From: an uncultured Rubrobacteraceae bacterium
GTDB taxonomy: Bacteria > Actinomycetota > Rubrobacteria > Rubrobacterales > Rubrobacteraceae
DNA length: 43,877 bases
Assembly (NCBI GenBank): GCA_902806095.1
Contig: CADCVF010000035.1
Coordinates: forward strand, 1-43,877
Reading direction: 5' to 3'
Shown one piece after another: positions 16,510 through 25,147 of the stretch. Numbering within the stretch: position 1 is the first letter of the stretch; the number at the start of each line of letters is the position of its first letter. The position numbers and the translations under genes were made by a program. The notes beneath the pieces were generated by a model. That model saw nothing but the letters and a program-made list of their open reading frames with translations. It was not told the origin of the DNA and made no database searches.

Positions 16510-17799
16510 TTAGAGGGCAGAGACGAGCGCCACCCTGAGGTCGTTTACGTTGGTGCCCGTCGGCCCCGTGACGAGCAGGGCACCTCCAGCCTCCAGCGCC
16601 GCATACGAGTCATTCCCAGCGAGCGCCCCCTCAGTGTCAACGTCGGCGTCCCTGATCCTCTGCGCCGTCCTCCCGTCAACGATCCCGCCTGCCGCGTAGG
16701 TCGAGCCGTCGTTGCCGTCTGTGTCCGCCGCGAACGCCGCCCAGCCCTCGATGCCGTCGAGCTCGACCGCAAGCGCCAGAGCGAATTCCTGGTTAGGGCC
16801 GCCGGCGCCGCTCCCGCGCACGGTCACCGTTGCCTCGCCGCCCGAGACGATGGCGCAAGGCGGAGGGGCCGGGTTGCCGCTCGCCAGTACTTCCTTGACT
16901 ATGGCCGCATACATCGAGACTGCCCCGAGGACGTCGCCTGTGAGGGTGGTGGTGAGCAGCAACGGCGTGTAACCAAGGTCCTCTGCCCTCTTCGCCGCGG
17001 CATCTGCCGCGTGCCAGCCGCCGCCGCAGATAAAGTTCACGACGTTCTCGAAGATGGGGTCGTCCGATGCCGGGGTCTCCTCAGCACCTTGCAGGTGTGT
17101 AGCGATGCTCTCCGGAGGCTCGATCTCGTAGCGCTCCAGTACACGTCGGGTGCCCTCGAGCGTCGTCGGGTCAGGGGCCGTGAGGCCGCTCGCGATGGAA
17201 GAGGGTTCGTCACCAACCACGTCCGAGAGCAGGAGGGCTATAGTCGGGGCCGGATGGGCCAGCCGTGCCAGGCCGCCGCCCTTCAACACAGAGACGTGCT
17301 TCCTTACGGTGTTGATCTCCCCTATTTCCGCTCCGCTTCTGAGGAGGTCACTCGTGAGCTTCTTCAGGTCCGCAAGCTCGATAGGAGGAGCCGGGTCGGC
17401 GAGCAGCGCCGAGGCCCCACCCGAGATGAGAGCAAGCAGCAGGCCGTCTTCTCCTAGCGACTCGGCCAGACCTTGTACTTTCCGGGCCGCCTCCACGCCG
17501 CGCTCGTCTGGCTCGGGGTGGGAGGCGAAGACGGTTTCCAGGCCCTCCGGCCCAGGGTCATGGTCGTCTTTGGTTACGATGAGACCGCCGGAGATCCTGT
17601 CCCCGAGCACTTCCACGGCTGCTCCGGCCATCGCGCCAGCGGCCTTGCCCGCCGCGACGACGGCTACGTTCCCTGCCTCGAAGGTGCGTCCGCCGACAGA
17701 GATCGAGCACTCTTCGAGGCGCACCGAGCGCAGCACGGCCTCCCTCGGATCCGCGGCGGCGAGGCCCGACGTGAGGATCTCTCTCAGGTCGTCCTTCAT
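16510..17799 (-). CDS. Glycerate 2-kinase (MOFRL family)
   Basis: A 429-residue kinase of the GckA/TtuD (MOFRL) family, which phosphorylates D-glycerate to 2-phosphoglycerate. Landmarks are VVAAGKAAGAMAGAA near residue 48, LISGGASALLADP near 125, LLLSDVVGDEPSSIASG near 200, VSGGEATVTVRG near 315 and the MOFRL ending with GPTGTNVNDLRVAL. It follows the carboligase gene by 9 bases on the same strand and supplies the last step from tartronate semialdehyde into glycolysis. It is unrelated to the GlxK/GarK fold of E. coli, so those symbols are not used. Confidence 0.92.
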   Translation of the reverse strand: MKDDLREILTSGLAAADPREAVLRSVRLEECSISVGGRTFEAGNVAVVAAGKAAGAMAGAAVEVLGDRISGGLIVTKDDHDPGPEGLETVFASHPEPDERGVEAARKVQGLAESLGEDGLLLALISGGASALLADPAPPIELADLKKLTSDLLRSGAEIGEINTVRKHVSVLKGGGLARLAHPAPTIALLLSDVVGDEPSSIASGLTAPDPTTLEGTRRVLERYEIEPPESIATHLQGAEETPASDDPIFENVVNFICGGGWHAADAAAKRAEDLGYTPLLLTTTLTGDVLGAVSMYAAIVKEVLASGNPAPPPCAIVSGGEATVTVRGSGAGGPNQEFALALAVELDGIEGWAAFAADTDGNDGSTYAAGGIVDGRTAQRIRDADVDTEGALAGNDSYAALEAGGALLVTGPTGTNVNDLRVALVSAL

Positions 17800-17808
17800 G
17801 AAGACATT

Positions 17809-19593
17809 CTAGTCCCTCTCCGGGAGAGGACTCGAGGGTTCGGGGGCTTTGTCCTCGACGGGCTCGAACTCGTTTATGGCGTCTATGGAGACGCCCATCG
17901 CCGCGTCCGTCTCCCGCTCCACGATGACCTCGACTAGCGCAGGGACCCGCTTCTCCTCGCTGGCCTCGACGGCCCACCGGAACGCCTCCTTCATGTCCTC
18001 GGGTTTCGTGACCCGGCGGCCCAGAGCGCCCTGGGACTCCATAAAGGTGACGAAGTCCACGCCCATCGAGCCTTCCGGTCCCTCGTTCGGTCCCTCCCCG
18101 TCCGGCCCCTCGTAGGCGAAGCTCACCGCGAAGTCCATGTCGTACGTCTTATCCTCGGGCTGCCGGATCAGGCTCGCGTAGGCGTTGTTCAGCATGACCA
18201 GCACGTAGGGTACTCTGTACTGGACGGCGACCGCAACTTCTTCCTCGAGAAACTGGAAGGTGTAGTCCCCGACGACCCCCACGACCAGGCTCCCAGGCCT
18301 GCCGAGCTTCGCCCCGAGGCACGCGGGGACCTCCCACCCTAAGGGTCCCGCCTGCCCGCAGCAGAGGTAGTGGCGTGGCTTGTAGGTCTTCTGGAACTGT
18401 CCCGACCAGATCTGGTAGAGCCCGATGGCCGTCACGAAGATGGTGTCTTCATCGAAGAGTTCGTTTATCTCCTCGAAGACCCGCTGCGGTTTGATCGGCA
18501 CGTCGTCGAAATCCGTCTTCCTGAGCATGGTCGAGCGCAGCTCGTCGACCCTCTCGACCCAGGAATCGGGTTCGCGCGCCCCGGTCAAGTCGTCGGCGGC
18601 GGAGCGCATGGCCTGCAGGGCGAGCTTGGCGTCGGAGACGATGCCAAGCTCGGGCGGGATGACCCTGCCTAGCTGGAAGGGGTCTATGTCTATGTGGACG
18701 AACTTCCGATCTCCCCTGTAGATCTCCGGGTCCCCAGTGTGCCGTTCGGCCCAGCGGTTGCCGATGCCGACGACCAGATCGCTCTCCAGGAAGAGCGCGT
18801 TGGCGTAGCGCTGGCTGGTCTGGATGCCGACGATCCCGGCGTAGAGTGGGTGGTTCTCGGGGATGACGCCCTTGCCCATGTACGTTGGGGTCACAGGCAC
18901 CTGGAGGTACTCGGCGAGCTCCACAAGCTCTTCCCAGGCTTCGGCTATGATGACCCCGGCGCCGGGCATCAGCATCGGCCTCTCTGCCGCGAGGATCATC
19001 TCGACCGCACGCTGGATGGCGTCCGGGTTCGGTTCGGGCTTCTCGAAAGAGAGCGGGCTGTCGAGCGCCGGGTCGTACTCTACCTCCTGGCCCTGCGTCA
19101 CGTTGAGCGGCAGGTCTATGAGGACAGGACCGGGGCGTCCCTCGCGCGCTATCTTGAAGGCCTTGCGGAGGATCCAGGGTATCTGGGCCGTCCCCTTGGC
19201 CTGCACGGCCCACTTGGTGACCGGCTTTGCTATCTCCACTATGTCCACGGCCTGAAAGGCTTCCTGGTGCAGCATGTGTGTCGGGGCCTGTCCCGTAATG
19301 CAAATGATCGGTATAGAGTCGGCTATCGCCGTGTAGAGGCCCGTGATCATGTTCGTCCCCGCGGGTCCCGAGGTGCCAATGTTGATGCCTATCTTCCCCG
19401 TCACCCTGGAGTAGCCGTCCGCCGCGTGCGTCCCACCCTCCTCGTGGCGCACGGCGAGGGTCTCGATCTTTTCCGAACCCTCGAGCGCCTTGAATAGGGG
19501 CAGGATCGCCGCCCCCGGTATGCCGAAGACGTACTCGACGCCCTCGTCTTCCATAATCTGTACCGCCGCCTCCATGACAGTCATCTTCGCCAC
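17809..19593 (-). CDS. gcl: Glyoxylate carboligase (tartronate-semialdehyde synthase)
   Basis: A 594-residue ThDP- and FAD-dependent enzyme that joins two glyoxylates into tartronate semialdehyde and CO2. It matches E. coli Gcl along its length: MAKM start, FGIPGAAI, GTSGPAGTNMITGLY, AVDIVEIAKPVTKWAV, GIVGIQTSQRYANA, LRKTDFDDVPIKPQRV, CCGQAGPLGW and GDYTFQFLEEE. GTG at 19593 is chosen because GGAAGGAGG lies just upstream and the resulting length equals the E. coli enzyme. Residue 51 is Glu (VRHEEGGTH), where E. coli Gcl has the unusual Val51 (RHVEGASH). The context (hyi, glxR, glycerate kinase, glcDEF) supports the function strongly. Divergent from the IclR gene. Confidence 0.94.
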   Translation of the reverse strand: MAKMTVMEAAVQIMEDEGVEYVFGIPGAAILPLFKALEGSEKIETLAVRHEEGGTHAADGYSRVTGKIGINIGTSGPAGTNMITGLYTAIADSIPIICITGQAPTHMLHQEAFQAVDIVEIAKPVTKWAVQAKGTAQIPWILRKAFKIAREGRPGPVLIDLPLNVTQGQEVEYDPALDSPLSFEKPEPNPDAIQRAVEMILAAERPMLMPGAGVIIAEAWEELVELAEYLQVPVTPTYMGKGVIPENHPLYAGIVGIQTSQRYANALFLESDLVVGIGNRWAERHTGDPEIYRGDRKFVHIDIDPFQLGRVIPPELGIVSDAKLALQAMRSAADDLTGAREPDSWVERVDELRSTMLRKTDFDDVPIKPQRVFEEINELFDEDTIFVTAIGLYQIWSGQFQKTYKPRHYLCCGQAGPLGWEVPACLGAKLGRPGSLVVGVVGDYTFQFLEEEVAVAVQYRVPYVLVMLNNAYASLIRQPEDKTYDMDFAVSFAYEGPDGEGPNEGPEGSMGVDFVTFMESQGALGRRVTKPEDMKEAFRWAVEASEEKRVPALVEVIVERETDAAMGVSIDAINEFEPVEDKAPEPSSPLPERD

Positions 19594-19628
19594 CGGAGAA
19601 CCCCTCCTTCCGCGTTTCCCCAAACGAT

Positions 19629-19641
19629 AATCGATACGATT
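19629..19641. promoter_or_regulatory. Small inverted repeat AATCG-N3-CGATT
   Basis: A five-base inverted repeat in the gcl/IclR divergent region, 36 bases upstream of the gcl start. It is AT-richer than its surroundings and could be part of the gcl promoter or an operator. The evidence is only symmetry and position. Confidence 0.3.
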
Positions 19642-19655
19642 GTGTTACCTGGTGC

Positions 19656-19667
19656 TTGCGCGCGCAA
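19656..19667. promoter_or_regulatory. Perfect 12-bp palindrome TTGCGCGCGCAA
   Basis: A perfect palindrome midway between the divergent gcl and IclR starts. Symmetry and location make it a candidate binding site for the IclR-family regulator or another dimeric regulator of both transcripts. Confidence 0.4.
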
Positions 19668-19675
19668 CCCTGTGT

Positions 19676-19691
19676 TTCCGCAACGTGAAAA
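19676..19691 (+). promoter_or_regulatory. Candidate operator, copy 1: TTCCGCA-N3-TGAAAA
   Basis: The word TTCCGCA, three bases, then TGAAAA lies in the divergent region between gcl and the regulator gene. The same 13 defined bases recur in inverse orientation at 20554-20569, between the regulator gene and hyi. TTTC/GAAA ends give it partial dyad symmetry. Two copies bracketing the regulator and next to both operons suggest a shared operator. No other intergenic copy was noticed. Confidence 0.5.
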
Positions 19692-19778
19692 ACGGCTTGA
19701 CGACCTTCGCGCGACATGAGAGCCTTCCGTCGATGCGTGTTATGCGACGTTCTACGAGATACGGACGGTGATATCGGG

Positions 19779-20540
19779 GTGGGACCCGAGGGCGCGGTAC
19801 GCTCGGTCGAGCGGGCACTGGACATTCTGGAGTTCCTGAGCCGGTCGGGGGGAGAAGTCGGGGTGAGCGAGATCGGGGATGCTACCGGTCTTGCGGCGGG
19901 GACGGCACACCGACTTCTCGGTACCCTGGCCGCCCGGGACTACGTCCACAGGGACGACCAGACCCGGAAGTATGGCCTGGGGCTGAGATCCCTGACTATG
20001 GCCATCGCCACCAGGGAGCGCATCGGGACGTTCGCCCTGCCCTTTTTGGAAGAGTTGATGCGGACGAGCCAGGAGACCGCCAACCTGGCCATCCTGGAGG
20101 CGACCTCGACCGTTTACATGGAGCAATTGGCCCCACCCACCCGGATGCTGCGCATGTTCACCGAGCCGGGCAACCGTGTGCCCCTGCACTCGACCGGTAC
20201 AGGGAAGGTCCTGCTGGCCTACCAGCCGCCCCGCCTCGTAGACTTTATGGTCGCCCGCGCGGGCCTGCCCCGGCAGACCGTCAGCACCATAACCGACCCC
20301 TCCCAACTGCGGAAGGAACTCCAACGGGTTCGCAAGGAGGGCTACGCAGTGGACTTCGAGGAACAGGAGGAAGGCGTCCGTTGCCTCGCCGCCCCCGTCT
20401 TCGGCCCTGACGGCGAGGTCTTCGCCGCCATGAGCATCTCCGGTCCCGCGAGTCGACTGAAGAAAAGACGGATAAACGAGCTTGTAACTGATATCAAGAG
20501 GATCTCCGCCGCCTTCTCGGAGGCTTTCGGCTCGTACTGA
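19779..20540 (+). CDS. IclR family transcriptional regulator
   Basis: A 253-residue IclR-type regulator. The N-terminal winged helix-turn-helix runs from RSVERALDILEFL through SEIGDATGLAAGTAHRLL. The C-terminal effector domain includes PLHSTGTGKVLLAY and a final GCL-like AAPVFGPDGEVFAAMSISG. GTG at 19779 is preferred since GGTGAT, matching the anti-SD core, is six bases upstream; an ATG at 19716 in the same frame has no such site. It stands between gcl (divergent) and hyi (co-directional) and is the obvious candidate to control both. AllR of E. coli is an IclR protein that senses glyoxylate, so glyoxylate or a related acid is a reasonable but unproved ligand. Confidence 0.9.
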   Translation: MGPEGAVRSVERALDILEFLSRSGGEVGVSEIGDATGLAAGTAHRLLGTLAARDYVHRDDQTRKYGLGLRSLTMAIATRERIGTFALPFLEELMRTSQETANLAILEATSTVYMEQLAPPTRMLRMFTEPGNRVPLHSTGTGKVLLAYQPPRLVDFMVARAGLPRQTVSTITDPSQLRKELQRVRKEGYAVDFEEQEEGVRCLAAPVFGPDGEVFAAMSISGPASRLKKRRINELVTDIKRISAAFSEAFGSY

Positions 20541-20553
20541 GTGTTGGACCGCG

Positions 20554-20569
20554 TTTTCATTCTGCGGAA
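20554..20569 (-). promoter_or_regulatory. Candidate operator, copy 2: TTCCGCA-N3-TGAAAA
   Basis: On the minus strand this reads TTCCGCA, GAA, TGAAAA, the same word as at 19676-19691 with a different 3-base spacer. It lies 78 bases upstream of hyi, where an operator for the hyi-glxR-glcDEF transcript would be expected. A TATGCT at about 20595 could be the -10 box, but no clear -35 was found. Confidence 0.5.
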
Positions 20570-20646
20570 CGCACGCTTTACGGGCGATGGACGGTATGCT
20601 ACTGCTTGAATGGCGGGGATAAGAGGATAAGGACAGGAGGGGTACG

Positions 20647-21468
20647 ATGAGGTTCTGCGCTAACATCTTCGTGTTGTTCGGCGAGGTTCCGTTCCTGGAG
20701 CGCTTCGGGCGGGCGGTGGAGGCGGGTTTCTCGGCTGTCGAGTTCTGGTGGCCAGGGGCTGCGGGTGAGGACCCTGGGGAGGTCGAGAGGGCGATCAAGG
20801 ACGCGGGGCTCGGGGTCGCGCTCTTCAACTTCGACGCCGGGGACATGTTGGGGGCCGGAGACCGGGGGTTGGCCGGTGATCCGGAGCGGGAGATGCAGTT
20901 CCGGGAGAACGTGCCCGTGGCGCTAGAGCTGGCAAGGTCCCTCGACTGCCTGAGGATGAACGTCCTCGTCGGGCTCGAGATAGACGGCATGGGGAGAGAG
21001 GAGCAGCTCGAGCTCGCGAGGAAGAACGTCGGGTTCGCCGCCGACGAAGCTCGAGATGCCGGCGTCGAGGTCATGGTGGAGGCGTTGAGCACGTTCGATA
21101 ACGGACCGTATCTGTTGAACACGACGGAGCAGGCGGTCGAATTCGTGAAGAGCGTGGGCCGCGAGAACGTGAAGATACAGCACGACTTCTTCCAGATGCA
21201 GCGGATGGAGGGGAACCTGGTCGCCAACTTCAGGGAGCACTTCGCTGCGGTGGGGCACGTCCAGATCGCCGACTCACCTGAGCGCGGGGAGCCGGGGACG
21301 GGCGAGATCCACTACCCTTACGTCTTTAATGTTCTGGAGGAGCTGGGCTACGATGGCTACGTCGGTCTCGAATACGGCCCGACGACGGAGACGACGGAGG
21401 AGAGCCTCGGGTGGTTGCCCAAAGAGTTGCGTGGCAAAGACGTCAAAGTTTCGGACTTGAGGCTTTAG
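20647..21468 (+). CDS. hyi: Hydroxypyruvate isomerase
   Basis: A 273-residue TIM-barrel sugar-isomerase-like protein that interconverts hydroxypyruvate and tartronate semialdehyde. The N-terminus RFCANIFVLFGEVPFLERF, FSAVEFWWP, MVEALST (catalytic Glu), IQHDFFQMQRMEGN and YVGLEYGP (second metal-ligand Glu) match Hyi. ATG start with GGAGGGG six bases upstream. First gene of the rightward operon, followed after 24 bases by glxR, the usual partner. Confidence 0.9.
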   Translation: MRFCANIFVLFGEVPFLERFGRAVEAGFSAVEFWWPGAAGEDPGEVERAIKDAGLGVALFNFDAGDMLGAGDRGLAGDPEREMQFRENVPVALELARSLDCLRMNVLVGLEIDGMGREEQLELARKNVGFAADEARDAGVEVMVEALSTFDNGPYLLNTTEQAVEFVKSVGRENVKIQHDFFQMQRMEGNLVANFREHFAAVGHVQIADSPERGEPGTGEIHYPYVFNVLEELGYDGYVGLEYGPTTETTEESLGWLPKELRGKDVKVSDLRL

Positions 21469-21492
21469 AAGGCTCCATGAAAGGAGGGCGCG

Positions 21493-22383
21493 ATGGGTGA
21501 AAGAATAGGGTTCGTAGGCTTGGGGATCATGGGCGGACCCATGGCGAAGAACCTCATGGAGGCGGATTACGAACTGGTGCTCTACAACCGCACCAAAGAG
21601 AAAGCCGAGGAGATAGCCGGGGACGGAGCCACCGTCGCCGACAACCCCAGGGAGGTGGCGGAGAACAGCGACATCGTCGTCACCATGCTCCCCGATTCAC
21701 CGCAGGTCGAGGAGGTCCTGGCCGGCGAGGACGGGGTTCTCGAAGGGATAGGAGAGGGTTCGCTGCTCGTGGACATGAGCACCATCTCGCCTGTGGTTAC
21801 CAAGGAGCTCGCGGAGAAGGTCGCAGAACGCGGCGCCTCGATGCTCGACGCGCCGGTCAGCGGGGGCCAGCCTGGGGCAGAAGAAGGCTCGCTCTCGATC
21901 ATGGTCGGCGGGAGCGAGGAGGACTTCGAGCGGATGAGGCCCCTCTTTGATGTGATGGGCAGCGCCGCCACGCACGTCGGGCCGGTGGGGACCGGGCAGG
22001 TGGTCAAGGCCTGCAACCAGATCGTGGTCGCCCTCACCATAGAGGCGGTCTCCGAGGCATTGGTGCTCGGCTCGAAGGCGGGGGTAAAGCCGGAGAAAGT
22101 GGTCGAGGCCCTCTCCGGGGGCCTGGCTGGCAGCGCGGTGATGGAGGCGAAGAAAGAGAAGTTCTTCGGCCACGACTTCGACCCGGGGTTTAGGGTAGAA
22201 TTGCACCACAAGGATCTTGGTATAGCACTCGCGGCCGGTAGGGAGTACGGCGTAACCCTTCCCGTCACGGCAGTCGTAGATCAGATGCTTCAAGACCTGA
22301 AGATGAGGGGAAGAGGGGATCTTGACCACTCCGCGATCCTCACGCTCATAGAAGAATCGTCCGGGCACGAGATAGGGAGCTAG
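21493..22383 (+). CDS. glxR: 2-hydroxy-3-oxopropionate (tartronate semialdehyde) reductase
   Basis: A 296-residue beta-hydroxyacid dehydrogenase that reduces tartronate semialdehyde to D-glycerate with NAD(P)H. It has the Rossmann motif GFVGLGIMGGPMAKNL, the substrate motif DAPVSGGQPGAEEG and the catalytic lysine in GQVVKACNQ. The C-terminal helical domain is complete (HHKDLGIALAAGRE). ATG start with AAGGAGG upstream. The fold alone cannot separate GlxR/GarR from 3-hydroxyisobutyrate dehydrogenase, but its position between hyi and glcD makes the glycerate-pathway role very likely. Confidence 0.9.
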   Translation: MGERIGFVGLGIMGGPMAKNLMEADYELVLYNRTKEKAEEIAGDGATVADNPREVAENSDIVVTMLPDSPQVEEVLAGEDGVLEGIGEGSLLVDMSTISPVVTKELAEKVAERGASMLDAPVSGGQPGAEEGSLSIMVGGSEEDFERMRPLFDVMGSAATHVGPVGTGQVVKACNQIVVALTIEAVSEALVLGSKAGVKPEKVVEALSGGLAGSAVMEAKKEKFFGHDFDPGFRVELHHKDLGIALAAGREYGVTLPVTAVVDQMLQDLKMRGRGDLDHSAILTLIEESSGHEIGS

Positions 22384-22412
22384 AGCAGCGCTCCCGAAAG
22401 GGAAGGACACAC

Positions 22413-23867
22413 ATGGACCGGGGACAGCTCATAGAGACGATGCAGGAGATCCTCGGCCCCGAGGGTGTTATCCACGAGCGCGAGCAGCTGCGCACCTACG
22501 AGTGCGACGGCCTGATGAACTACCGGGTGATCCCCGACCTCGTCGTCCTCCCCGAGTCTGCAGAGCAGGTCCAGCAGATAGTCCAGACGTGTTACGACGA
22601 GGGCATCCCTTTCGTGGCGCGGGGCTCGGGAACGGGACTGTCGGGAGGTGCTTTGCCTGTCGAGTCCGGCGTCCTCATCGTCCTGACCAGGATGCGCCGT
22701 ATCCTCGAGGTAGATATCCCGAACGGGCGCGTCGTCGTCGAGCCCGGTGTCATAAACATCTGGGTCTCCCAGGAGGTCGCGGACGAAGGCTACTACTACG
22801 CCCCTGACCCGGCGAGCCAGATCGTCTCCTCCATCGGCGGGAACCTCGCTGAGAACTCGGGCGGGGTCCACTGCCTGAAGTACGGCTTCACGACGAACCA
22901 CGTAATGGGGGCCGAGGTGGTCCTGGCCGACGGCTCGGTCGTCCACATCGGCGGCGGCAAGGCTCCAGACGCCCCCGGCTATGAACTCCTCGGCGCCTTC
23001 GTTGGCTCGGAAGGAACTCTAGGCATCGCCACGAAGATAACGCTCAGGATCTTGCGCAAGCCAGAGGCAGTAAGGACGCTGCTCGCGGCGTTCAAGGACA
23101 CGGAGGAGGCGGGTGGGGCGGTCTCGGGGATCATCGGCGGTGGCATAGTGCCGGCCGCCATCGAGATGATGGACGCGCTAACCATCGAGGCGGTAGAGAA
23201 ACAGGTCTCGCCGGGCTTCCCGGAGGCTGGTGCTATCCTGATCGTCGAGCTCGACGGGCCTGAGGCCGAGGTCGCGAACCAGTTCGATCAGGTCATAAAG
23301 GTCTGCGAGGAGAACGACGCCTCGGAGATAAGGATCGCCGAGGACGACGAGGAGCGCGCCCTGTTCTGGAAGGGTCGGAAGGCCGCGTTCGGTGCGATGG
23401 GCTCGATCTCCAACGACTACTACGTCCAGGATGGGGTCGTCCCGCGCACGGAGCTCGGGGCAGTCCTTAAGAAGATAGCGGACTTGAGCGAAGAGTACGA
23501 CCTCAGAGTCGCCAACGTCTTCCACGCCGGCGACGGCAACCTCCACCCGCTAGTCCTCTACGACAACGACACCCCCGGTGAGGCAGACAAGGCCGAGGAG
23601 CTGGCCGGGGAGATCGTCTTCGCCTGCCTGGAGCACGGCGGGTCGCTTACGGGCGAGCACGGCATCGGGCGCGACAAGATGAAATACATGCCCCAGATGT
23701 TCACCGCAGACGACATGGACGTCATGCAGCTCCTCAGGTGCGCTTTCGACCCGCACAGGATCTGCAACCCGGGCAAGATCTTCCCGACCCCACGCCTGTG
23801 CGGCGAACGCCCTGGCCCCTTCCACATGCATCCCGTCCAGAAGGCCGGCCTGGCGGAGAATTTCTGA
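22413..23867 (+). CDS. glcD: Glycolate oxidase FAD subunit D
   Basis: A 484-residue FAD-linked oxidase that oxidises glycolate to glyoxylate. The FAD-binding PCMH domain shows PFVARGSGTGLSGGA near residue 70 and GSEGTLGIATKITLRIL near 200. The C-terminal FAD-oxidase domain has NVFHAGDGNLHP and SLTGEHGIGRDK, and ends with FDPHRICNPGKIFP. ATG start with GGGAAGGA upstream. The TGA stop overlaps the ATG of glcE (TGATG), so the subunits are translationally coupled. Confidence 0.94.
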   Translation: MDRGQLIETMQEILGPEGVIHEREQLRTYECDGLMNYRVIPDLVVLPESAEQVQQIVQTCYDEGIPFVARGSGTGLSGGALPVESGVLIVLTRMRRILEVDIPNGRVVVEPGVINIWVSQEVADEGYYYAPDPASQIVSSIGGNLAENSGGVHCLKYGFTTNHVMGAEVVLADGSVVHIGGGKAPDAPGYELLGAFVGSEGTLGIATKITLRILRKPEAVRTLLAAFKDTEEAGGAVSGIIGGGIVPAAIEMMDALTIEAVEKQVSPGFPEAGAILIVELDGPEAEVANQFDQVIKVCEENDASEIRIAEDDEERALFWKGRKAAFGAMGSISNDYYVQDGVVPRTELGAVLKKIADLSEEYDLRVANVFHAGDGNLHPLVLYDNDTPGEADKAEELAGEIVFACLEHGGSLTGEHGIGRDKMKYMPQMFTADDMDVMQLLRCAFDPHRICNPGKIFPTPRLCGERPGPFHMHPVQKAGLAENF

Positions 23868-25147
23868 TGCAGACGCAGAACGTCCCCACGGAAGAGCTGC
23901 AGGGCATAGTAGGCGAAGGGCACGTTAGGGAAGCCACAGCCGAGGACGCCGTGGACGGCGTGGGTCCCTCCCTCGTCGTCGAGCCGGCGACGATCGAGGA
24001 GACGAGCGAGGTCATGAAGCTCGCGAGCCGCGAAGGGCTCGCCGTCTCGCCGTGCGGCGGAGGGACCAAGATGGGCCTCGGGAACCCCCCCCGGGAGGTC
24101 GACCTCATCCTCAGCACCGCGCGCATGGACCAGATCATAGAGCACGTCCCCGGCGACCAGATCGTACGGGCCCAGGCTGGCGTCAGACTGGAAGACTTGC
24201 AGGAGAAGCTCGCCGAGGCGGACCAGATGCTAGGCGTGGACCCTCCCGAAGAAGGAGCCACCATCGGGGGTATAGTGGCGGCGAACTCGTCGGGACCTCG
24301 GCGCCTCAGGTACGGCACGGTGAGGGACCTGATCATCGGAATAAAAGTCGTGCTCGCCGACGGCACGGTGGCGAAGGCCGGTGGCAAGGTGGTCAAGAAC
24401 GTGGCCGGATACGACCTCTCCAAGCTATTCACGGGCTCTCTGGGGACCCTCGGCGTCATCGCCGAGGCGAACTTCAGGCTACACCCGATCCGGGAGACGG
24501 CCAGGACCGTCTTCCTGGAAGTAGACGACCACAACAAGATACCGGACGTGGCGCAGGAACTCACGCACTCCTCCTTCAGCCAGTTCGTGCTCGACGCCCT
24601 GGAGATGCGCTGGGAAAGAGACCGGGGCGTCATCGCCGCCTTGTTCGAGGGGATCGAACCCGCCGTGGTGGCGCAGTCCTCGAGAGCGGTCGAGGTTTTG
24701 GGCTCCCACGGCGAGACGCGCGTACTCGGTGAGGACGACGGTGAAGCTTTCTGGGAGCATTTCGCGCGGCGGCCCTGGGCCGCGGGCGACGTGGGGCTCA
24801 AGATCGGCGCCCCGCCCGCCGACCTCGCGGCCGTTCTCGACTCGATCGTAGGAGCGGCGGAACGCGCGGACGCCGAGATCCGCCTCTCGGGTCACGCCGG
24901 AACCGGGGTGACCTTCGCGGGGTTCTCCGGCGACGAAGACGGGCTCGTCGAGATCGTCGAGGAGGTGCGCGAGATCCGGGTCCGCAGGGGCGGCAGCGTC
25001 GTCGTACAAGAGGCTCCTCTCGCCGTCAAAGAGAGGCTGGACGCGTGGGGGTCCAGCGGGGACTACCTCGGCCTCACGCGGCGGGTAAAAGAGAAGTTCG
25101 ATCCGGGGTACATCATGAACCCCGGTAGATTCCTGGGAGGCATCTAG
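23867..25147 (+). CDS. glcE: Glycolate oxidase FAD-binding subunit E
   Basis: A 426-residue FAD-binding subunit of the GlcDEF complex. The shortened PCMH domain has AVSPCGGGTKMGLGN, GATIGGIVAANSSGPRRLRYG and KVVKNVAGYDLSKLF, all typical of GlcE. ATG at 23867 overlaps the glcD stop; the frame is open upstream inside glcD but that part is a shadow. Its TAG stop shares a base with the GTG of glcF. In E. coli all three subunits are needed for activity at the membrane. Confidence 0.93.
   Translation: MQTQNVPTEELQGIVGEGHVREATAEDAVDGVGPSLVVEPATIEETSEVMKLASREGLAVSPCGGGTKMGLGNPPREVDLILSTARMDQIIEHVPGDQIVRAQAGVRLEDLQEKLAEADQMLGVDPPEEGATIGGIVAANSSGPRRLRYGTVRDLIIGIKVVLADGTVAKAGGKVVKNVAGYDLSKLFTGSLGTLGVIAEANFRLHPIRETARTVFLEVDDHNKIPDVAQELTHSSFSQFVLDALEMRWERDRGVIAALFEGIEPAVVAQSSRAVEVLGSHGETRVLGEDDGEAFWEHFARRPWAAGDVGLKIGAPPADLAAVLDSIVGAAERADAEIRLSGHAGTGVTFAGFSGDEDGLVEIVEEVREIRVRRGGSVVVQEAPLAVKERLDAWGSSGDYLGLTRRVKEKFDPGYIMNPGRFLGGI

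Noticed and set aside
17809-19593. Acetolactate synthase (because of Glu51)
   Set aside because: The rest of the protein follows Gcl motifs closely, the length is that of Gcl, and no small regulatory subunit gene is nearby.
18449-19825. A 458-codon minus-strand frame in another register of gcl
   Set aside because: It overlaps gcl on the same strand in a different frame; the gcl frame has the full enzyme.
19752-21227. A 491-codon minus-strand frame across the IclR and hyi genes
   Set aside because: It spans two real plus-strand genes and their intergenic operator, and its translation is low-complexity Ser/Pro/Arg without motifs.
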